Below, in pieces: positions 13,159-17,404 of a stretch of 17,404 nucleotides of DNA (position 1 is its first letter; each line of letters starts with the position of its first letter). This stretch comes from an uncultured Lachnospiraceae bacterium. Its GTDB lineage: Bacteria > Bacillota_A > Clostridia > Lachnospirales > Lachnospiraceae. The stretch lies in assembly GCA_947178085.1 (NCBI GenBank), contig CAMWWS010000014.1, forward strand, positions 1-17,404, written 5' to 3'. Below the pieces are notes generated by a model. It made no database searches. It was not told where the DNA came from and saw nothing but the letters and a program-made list of their open reading frames with translations. Both the position numbers and the translations under genes were made by a program.

Positions 13159-13773
13159 ATGAAAATTACGAGGAAATTTAAAAAATGGCATTATACTTTA
13201 GGCCTATTATTACTCTTAATTTTCTATATTGCCGGCAATGCTACAAGTATCTGCATTTACTCAACCAAAGATGAAACTCAAAATGCTGATACTGCAATAA
13301 TTTTAGGTGCGGCTGCTACAGACGAAGGCGTATCCCCGGTATTCAGGGAACGAATAAATCACGGAATTTGGTTATATCAAAACGGCTACGTCCAAAAACT
13401 GATTATCACCGGTGGATATGGAGACGGAAACCTCTATTCTGATTCCTATATCGGAAAACAATATGCCATCGGGCAGGGAATTCCGGAGGATGCCATATTA
13501 CTTGAAGAAGCTTCTACCATTACAGAAGAAAATCTGGAAAACGCAATGGAAGTTATGAAGAATAACGGATATGATACTGCTTTAATTGTCAGCGACCCTT
13601 TGCACATGAAAAGAGCAATGCTGATGGCACAGGACAAAGGTCTTAAAGCATATACCTCCCCAACCCGCACTTCAATGTATAAAAGCACTTATGAAAAGAC
13701 TAAATTCACGGCAAGAGAGGTATTCTTTTATATAGGATATAAATTTTCCTCGCTTTTCTCTTTTTCTGATTAA
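13159..13773 (+). CDS. DUF218 (YdcF/SanA-like) membrane-anchored protein
   Basis: A 204-residue protein with one N-terminal hydrophobic segment (about 12-32), then a DUF218 domain: ADTAIILGAAA (43-53), RINHGIWLYQNGYVQKLIITGG, EEASTITEENLENA and a segment with LIVSDPLHMKRAMLMAQ. Family members (SanA, YdcF, ElyC) act in envelope integrity; biochemical roles are mostly unproven. The start is the ATG at 13159 with GGAG 5 nt upstream. A longer in-frame opening at 13093 would overlap the preceding gene and is rejected. It is co-transcribed with the flavin-protein gene. Its TAA overlaps the TAA of the convergent esterase gene. Confidence 0.85.
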   Translation: MKITRKFKKWHYTLGLLLLLIFYIAGNATSICIYSTKDETQNADTAIILGAAATDEGVSPVFRERINHGIWLYQNGYVQKLIITGGYGDGNLYSDSYIGKQYAIGQGIPEDAILLEEASTITEENLENAMEVMKNNGYDTALIVSDPLHMKRAMLMAQDKGLKAYTSPTRTSMYKSTYEKTKFTAREVFFYIGYKFSSLFSFSD

Positions 13774-14858
13774 AAAATGTACCTGCAGAAATTGTAGATT
13801 CCGCTGCTGATTGCCGGGTCGCCGTGATCAGAGCCGGGGATTTCCCACCATAAATGCTCCACCCCGTTTTTCTCAAAAATATCGTGGTAGCTCTTGGGGA
13901 ATTGTCCCACTGTGCCGTCTTTGTCTCCGCAGCAGACCATCAGAAGGATTGGTTTCTCGTCGTTAAATACCAGTTCATCCTCAGTAAACTGACCCTCGTG
14001 CTCCATCGCCCAGTCCTTTCCCGGCACCAGCCCGGGAGCCGGAGCGATGGCTCCCGCATATCCGAACAAATCAGGCCGCTGTAATCCGATTGCCAGCGTC
14101 TCTCTTCCACCCATGGAAAATCCCGCAATCGCTGTGTTCTCTCTACCTTCGGCTATGGAGTAGTTCTCCTTAATGAAAGGCATCAGGTCCGTCACCAGAT
14201 CATTGACGAAATTATCATAAGCCGCCACGTTTTCCTTATCAATGGCAGTACATTTATCCTGAGTTTTGCTGGCATACATATAGGGATAGACGACAATCAT
14301 ATCTTTGGCTATTCCCTTAGTCATCATATTCTGGATTGTAATGCTGTTATTGTTCATATCGTTCTGAGTTCCAAATATGCCATGCAGCACATACAGTACC
14401 GGATACTCTTTATCCTCCGAGTACCCTTCCGGCAGCACGATATTCACCGGTCTGTCCTTCTCACAGGTCGTAGAGTAATATGTAGTCTTAATCACATCAT
14501 TGTACTTGACATCAGTATTTCTCTTAGAATACTCCTCCGGGCAAAAAATCTCTATTTCGTAGTTCTGCATAAACTTATCCTCCTCATTTTTATTATTATT
14601 TACGGCTGAGTCAGCCTGAATTTCCTTAGACTCAATGAGTTTTGTTTCATCATCATCTTTCACTTCATCCGACATGTCCGACGGCTTTTCCTGTTCAGTT
14701 TGGTTATCCTGAGTATTTCCTTCAATCTGTTCCCGTGAGATATTCTCCTCTGCTAATTCTGTGTCCCTAACGTCTTCGGAAGTTCCACAACCTGCCGCGG
14801 AAATCATAATCGCTGCCAGAACGCCCAATGAAATTCCACGTATATAATTAATCTTCAT
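13770..14858 (-). CDS. Esterase-family lipoprotein (alpha/beta hydrolase)
   Basis: A 362-residue secreted lipoprotein. The signal peptide ends in the lipobox SAAGC (lipidated C24). An acidic, low-complexity linker (about 25-95, rich in E, D, N and Q) reaches away from the membrane. The catalytic domain (about 98-362) is of the putative esterase family that includes feruloyl and acetylxylan esterases: YPVLYVLHGIFG (152-163), nucleophile elbow GFSMG (S248), an acid probably D312 or D314 in CCGDKDGTV, and H345 in SDHGD. It probably removes ester groups from plant polysaccharide or another surface substrate; the exact substrate is unknown. AAGGAA precedes the ATG. It is monocistronic and convergent with the DUF218 gene; the stops overlap by 3 bp and no terminator lies between. 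Confidence 0.88.
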   Translation of the reverse strand: MKINYIRGISLGVLAAIMISAAGCGTSEDVRDTELAEENISREQIEGNTQDNQTEQEKPSDMSDEVKDDDETKLIESKEIQADSAVNNNKNEEDKFMQNYEIEIFCPEEYSKRNTDVKYNDVIKTTYYSTTCEKDRPVNIVLPEGYSEDKEYPVLYVLHGIFGTQNDMNNNSITIQNMMTKGIAKDMIVVYPYMYASKTQDKCTAIDKENVAAYDNFVNDLVTDLMPFIKENYSIAEGRENTAIAGFSMGGRETLAIGLQRPDLFGYAGAIAPAPGLVPGKDWAMEHEGQFTEDELVFNDEKPILLMVCCGDKDGTVGQFPKSYHDIFEKNGVEHLWWEIPGSDHGDPAISSGIYNFCRYIF

Positions 14859-14943
14859 AGTTTTTTCCTTTTTCTATTATTTTATCTTGTGCGCCAATTT
14901 GTTCAATCTGTATCTTCCCGTATTTCATATAATTAATAATATT

Positions 14944-14971
14944 ATTATACACTATATAAGGCATAAAACAA
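14944..14971 (-). promoter_or_regulatory. Promoter of the esterase lipoprotein gene
   Basis: On the minus strand TTGTTT (14966-14971) and TATAAT (14944-14949) are separated by 16 bp, 86 nt upstream of the start codon. The rest of 14859-15076 is A/T-rich, and no terminator for the upstream CPBP gene could be recognised in it. Confidence 0.6.
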
Positions 14972-15076
14972 ATGTAATAATTTCAAAGATGATGCAAGTC
15001 TGCTTTATGATATAACTCATCGTTGATTTTATCGAGAACAAAACATAAAATACCCTAATGCTACTATTAATTTATT

Positions 15077-15925
15077 TTATTTCATCTTCTTCATACGCCA
15101 AATCAAGATTACAAATATTAATATGAATATCAAACAAATATGCGGAGTTATCATTATATGAAAAATGGCTTCATTAGATGTAATAATATAGACTGCCGTG
15201 TTTGCTGCCGCATGAAATAAAAAAGCATGGAAAAATCTGCCATACCACTCATAAGTATAGGAAATCAGAATCCCCATAAGAAACCCATAAACTCCCTGCA
15301 CAATATTTCCATGATAAAGCCCAAAAAGCAATGCAGATAAAAAAACTGCCGCAGTAATTGAGCAGTTTCTCTTTATTCTATTATAAATGACGCCGCGGAA
15401 CACTACTTCCTCCGCTAGCGGAGAAATGATACCGTACATAATAAGACCTGTGATAAGGCTTACGCCATACTGATGCTCTGCAACACGGCTATAGGTTTCC
15501 GAACTTTCCGTCAAGCGCAGCCAGATAAACAAAATATTAATTGCAACCGAGCTTGTGATAGCAAGTGTTATTGTAATTAATGCAGATTTATATAATGGAA
15601 TATCTTTTATAACTTTTATATTTTCTAAATCTTTTGTATTTCCTGCATGTATGTCTTGTTTCTGCCGTTCGTCCATTTCTCTCTTGAGACTCGAAAGAAG
15701 CGGCAGTATTCCTATCAACATAGATATACCGCCAAGAATTGTTCTAGTTGTGGTTTCATTTCCAAAGATATATCTATCTAATTGCATGATTTCAATGACC
15801 AATACAGTCAATATAATATAAGATAGCAGATAGGTAATATAATAAATAACAAGTGGTATCAATATTTCCCCGGTATTCCTAACTAAACCAATATATTTAT
15901 TATTTGATTTATTTTTTGTATCCAT
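15077..15925 (-). CDS. CPBP (Abi/CAAX) family intramembrane protease
   Basis: A 282-residue membrane protein with about seven to eight hydrophobic segments. The CPBP signature is complete: EEVVFR (E172, E173, R177), LYHGN (H205) and FHAAAN (H238, N242), which form the putative metal-dependent active site. Family members act as CAAX-type proteases, bacteriocin self-immunity proteins or unknown processing proteases. No bacteriocin gene is visible here, so immunity is unsupported. The start is the ATG at 15925 (AGGA about 8 nt upstream), 19 nt after the HAD gene; a longer in-frame opening at 16036 would overlap that gene by 92 nt and is rejected. Expression probably comes from the HAD promoter. 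Confidence 0.87.
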   Translation of the reverse strand: MDTKNKSNNKYIGLVRNTGEILIPLVIYYITYLLSYIILTVLVIEIMQLDRYIFGNETTTRTILGGISMLIGILPLLSSLKREMDERQKQDIHAGNTKDLENIKVIKDIPLYKSALITITLAITSSVAINILFIWLRLTESSETYSRVAEHQYGVSLITGLIMYGIISPLAEEVVFRGVIYNRIKRNCSITAAVFLSALLFGLYHGNIVQGVYGFLMGILISYTYEWYGRFFHAFLFHAAANTAVYIITSNEAIFHIMITPHICLIFILIFVILIWRMKKMK

Positions 15926-15944
15926 AATCAAAATCCTATACTGC

Positions 15945-16625
15945 TTAGCCCACAAGCAGTTTCTCCAGTTCCTGTACAGTATCCACAATATAGTCTGCCC
16001 CCGCCTGTTCCAATTCACCCGGAGCTGCATATCCATAAGAAACGCCTATAGAATCAATCCCAAACGTCTTGGCGGCATTTATGTCGAATTTCCTATCACC
16101 TATCATGACAAACGTGTCACAATCAGATTCTTCCACAGCATATTGCTTCAGCTGCTTCAATGCCTCCTCTACCACTTCTTCCTTTTTGTTACGGGTTCCG
16201 TCCATTTCACTGCCTACTACTACATCAAAATACTGCTCTATATTAAAGTATTGTAAAATACGTTTCACATACACAGTAGTTTTGCTCGAGGCAATAGCCA
16301 GCAACTTTCCTTCCTGTTTCAAGTGTGCAAGCATCTCTTCCATGCCGGGATATATTTCATTTTCATATAAGCCTACGTCACTGAACCTCTCCCTGAAATA
16401 TGCTACCGCCTCGGATATCTTCTGCTCGTCAAAACCATAAAATTCCCTAAAACTATCCTGCAGCGGCGGTCCGATAAAGGGATCAAACTTATCCAAGTCT
16501 GTCTCTTCGATTCCGAATTTACTCAAAGCATATTGTACACATCTCGAGATACCCTGCTTCGGGTCTGTCAGAGTACCGTCTAAATCAAACAATAGGTATT
16601 GAAACTTTCCGGTTGCTGTTTTCAT
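15945..16625 (-). CDS. HAD phosphatase, phosphoglycolate-phosphatase/5'-nucleotidase-like
   Basis: A 226-residue HAD enzyme with all motifs: FDLDGTLTD (D14, D16), IASSK (motif II), a Lys in the NKKEEV region (motif III) and VMIGDRKFDI (D177, D181). The cap domain (about 25-90, with a conserved-looking IGPPLQDSF) and the GVSYGYAAPGEL segment are typical of the Gph/YjjG-like branch. A small phosphorylated metabolite such as phosphoglycolate or a nucleotide is the likely substrate, but cannot be fixed. The start is an ATG, with GGGGAAA about 11 nt upstream. It is the first gene of an operon with the CPBP protease. Confidence 0.9.
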   Translation of the reverse strand: MKTATGKFQYLLFDLDGTLTDPKQGISRCVQYALSKFGIEETDLDKFDPFIGPPLQDSFREFYGFDEQKISEAVAYFRERFSDVGLYENEIYPGMEEMLAHLKQEGKLLAIASSKTTVYVKRILQYFNIEQYFDVVVGSEMDGTRNKKEEVVEEALKQLKQYAVEESDCDTFVMIGDRKFDINAAKTFGIDSIGVSYGYAAPGELEQAGADYIVDTVQELEKLLVG

Positions 16626-16714
16626 CTATGTACTTTCCCCTTTCGTATTCCTTATAAAACATCTGTTATTTATAAACTTATTTTCCACTTTTCATCGGGT
16701 AGCATTACTAATAT

Positions 16715-16743
16715 TATATAACCACATATACAATGAAAGTCAA
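16715..16743 (-). promoter_or_regulatory. Promoter of the HAD/CPBP operon
   Basis: On the minus strand TTGACT (16738-16743) is followed after 17 bp by TATATA (16715-16720), which runs into a TATAAT two bases further on. It lies about 90 nt upstream of the HAD start codon. Confidence 0.6.
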
Positions 16744-16832
16744 TATAGTAAATTTAGTGCAGCCCGTCAATATGATTATAGGTTAAAATAAAAATCAGTC
16801 AAACAATAAGGTAAATAAGTTAAATAAAAAAC

Positions 16833-16862
16833 TTGACAGGTACATATATTCCGCCATATAAT
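16833..16862 (+). promoter_or_regulatory. Sigma-A promoter driving the T-box leader
   Basis: TTGACA (16833-16838) and TATAAT (16857-16862) are both perfect, separated by 18 bp. Transcription would begin near 16869, just before the first stem of the T-box-like leader. Nothing recognisable lies between 16744 and 16832. Confidence 0.75.
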
Positions 16863-16879
16863 AATTTAAATTCGAAATC

Positions 16880-17106
16880 ATAAAGACTATGATGGAGACG
16901 GTATATTTATTTTGAAAGTCACAGAGAGCCGTGTTTGCTGAGAAACGGTACTAGTAGAGTAAATATATAATCCCTCCTGAGTTGCAGCACGAAAGCTGGG
17001 GCAAGTAGATGCTGACGGTTTTCTCCCGTAATAGAGAACGCATATGTTGGTATGTCGTAAATGGATTAAGAGCATTAGAAGTTCCTATCGTTTACGATAG
17101 GTTTTT
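16880..17106 (+). promoter_or_regulatory. T-box-like leader RNA
   Basis: The segment AGAGAGCCGTGTTTGCTGAG (16923-16942), with the following AAACGG, matches the AG-bulge and distal loop of T-box stem I. Lower stem I pairs TATATTTA (16902-16909) with TAAATATA (16960-16967), and GGAG (16894-16897) with CTCC. The specifier strand lies in or near TAATCC (16968-16973); whether it reads AUC (Ile), AAU or AUA is unclear. A stem III-like CAGC/GCTG hairpin (16985-17000) and a CCGTAATAGAGAAC segment follow. The T-box sequence itself is divergent: UUGGUAUGUCG (17047-17057) instead of GUGGUACCGCG. UCGUAAAU just after it can pair with GUUUACGA inside the terminator, allowing an antiterminator. T-boxes sense uncharged tRNA. 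Confidence 0.75.
17084..17106 (+). terminator. Intrinsic terminator of the T-box leader
   Basis: CCTATCGT (17084-17091) pairs with ACGATAGG (17094-17101), followed by five T (17102-17106). Part of the 3' arm is complementary to the sequence after the T-box motif, as expected for a terminator/antiterminator switch. Confidence 0.85.
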
Positions 17107-17130
17107 ATATTATTCCGGAAATATATTAAG

Positions 17131-17170
17131 CAGCCAACATTTGTATTTTACAAAAGTGGCTGTTTTTTTT
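17131..17170 (+). terminator. Second intrinsic terminator
   Basis: CAGCCA (17131-17136) pairs with TGGCTG (17157-17162), extended inside by TTTGTA/TACAAA with a small bulge, and is followed by eight T (17163-17170). It stands 25 nt after the T-box terminator and before the acetyltransferase, so read-through from the T-box promoter would be blocked a second time. Confidence 0.85.
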
Positions 17171-17213
17171 GTTTTCACTCAAACAATAAAAGAATGGCAA
17201 AGTGACAATGTGT

Positions 17214-17232
17214 AATGATTTCGAAAATCATT
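17214..17232 (+). repeat. Small hairpin just upstream of the acetyltransferase ribosome binding site
   Basis: AATGATTT (17214-17221) and AAATCATT (17225-17232) form a perfect 8-bp stem around CGA, ending 9 nt before AAGGAGG. It could be an operator or an mRNA-stabilising or translation-modulating hairpin. No clear independent promoter for the gene was found between 17171 and 17213. Confidence 0.45.
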
Positions 17233-17252
17233 ATTTATTTTAAGGAGGTATT

Positions 17253-17404
17253 ATGGAATACTTATTAAAAAACGGAAAAAAAGTAGTTATTCGTAAACCA
17301 GAACCGGAAGATGCAGAAAGTATTATTAATGTTATGTCCATTGCAGATAAAGAAACGCTTTTTTTGGCGCGAAATCCGGGAGAATTTTCCACGCCGATTG
17401 ATAG
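17253..17404 (+). CDS. GNAT-family acetyltransferase, 5' part only
   Basis: AAGGAGG (17242-17248) precedes the ATG at 17253, and the frame stays open to the window edge (50 complete codons). The visible N-terminus begins MEYLLKNGKKVVIRKPEPED and continues with AESIINVM. This is typical of the first strand and helix of GNAT acetyltransferases of the RimJ/RimL or YjcF type common in Firmicutes. The acetyl-CoA motif lies beyond the window. It lies downstream of a T-box-like leader and two terminators, which is unusual for such a gene. Confidence 0.75.
   Translation, partial: MEYLLKNGKKVVIRKPEPEDAESIINVMSIADKETLFLARNPGEFSTPID

Noticed and set aside
15077..15925. CPBP protease as bacteriocin immunity protein
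   Set aside because: No precursor peptide, double-glycine leader or dedicated exporter gene lies beside it; its partner is a housekeeping-type HAD enzyme.
15926..16036. Longer CPBP protein beginning at 16036
   Set aside because: It would overlap the end of the HAD gene by about 90 nt with a Trp/Arg-rich tail unlike a membrane-protein start; the ATG at 15925 is better placed.
17009..17215. 68-codon plus-strand open frame over the T-box region
   Set aside because: It covers the T-box motif and both terminators, has no ribosome binding site and encodes a non-protein-like sequence.
1..17404. CRISPR array, insertion sequence, prophage or tRNA-linked integration
   Set aside because: No regularly spaced direct repeats, transposase or integrase motifs, or tRNA-like sequences were found by reading both strands.

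Overview
The window looks like chromosomal DNA from a low-to-moderate GC Clostridia member, most likely a gut Lachnospiraceae relative. This is inferred from strong AGGAGG-type ribosome binding sites, sigma-A-like promoters, a T-box leader, a DUF5692-like membrane protein and a CoA-dehydratase-activase-related protein. No transposase, integrase, phage gene, CRISPR array, rRNA or tRNA was seen.

Layout, left to right. (1) 1-4688, all on the minus strand: a gene starting at 47 that runs off the left edge, a TetR-type regulator, and a tightly packed accessory operon. In transcription order the operon is a membrane-anchored XRE regulator, a YczE-type membrane protein, an APH-fold kinase, a HAD phosphatase and a stand-alone CoA-dehydratase-activase-related protein. 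(2) 4968-9891, minus strand: a four-gene operon behind a good sigma-A promoter. It encodes HypB (nickel-chaperone GTPase), a 928-residue multi-cluster Fe-S/FAD oxidoreductase, HypA (nickel metallochaperone) and a Trp-rich polytopic membrane protein. No hydrogenase and no other hyp gene is present in the window. (3) 9985-12041, plus strand: an ABC half-transporter with exporter architecture behind a leader of about 250 nt with two short ORFs and competing hairpins that can mask the transporter's ribosome binding site. (4) 12044-14858: a hairpin terminator, a DHFR on the minus strand with a DfrA-like active-site signature, a plus-strand pair (flavin split-barrel protein and DUF218/YdcF protein), and a convergent esterase lipoprotein. 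(5) 15077-16625, minus strand: a phosphoglycolate-phosphatase-like HAD enzyme followed by a CPBP membrane protease. (6) 16626-17404: an intergenic region with a sigma-A promoter, a T-box-like leader, two intrinsic terminators, and the start of a GNAT acetyltransferase running off the right edge.

The best candidate for an undescribed system is region 2. HypA and HypB normally deliver nickel to [NiFe]-hydrogenase (and to urease in some bacteria), but here they flank an oxidoreductase carrying a winged-helix-like N-terminus, CSCR-type cysteine motifs, ferredoxin clusters and a GltD-like FAD/NAD(P) module, plus a membrane protein of unknown function. Second are the leader-controlled ABC exporter, whose promoter shares an identical 20-bp block at identical spacing with the flavin-protein promoter 2.7 kb away, and the T-box placed before an acetyltransferase rather than an amino-acid gene.
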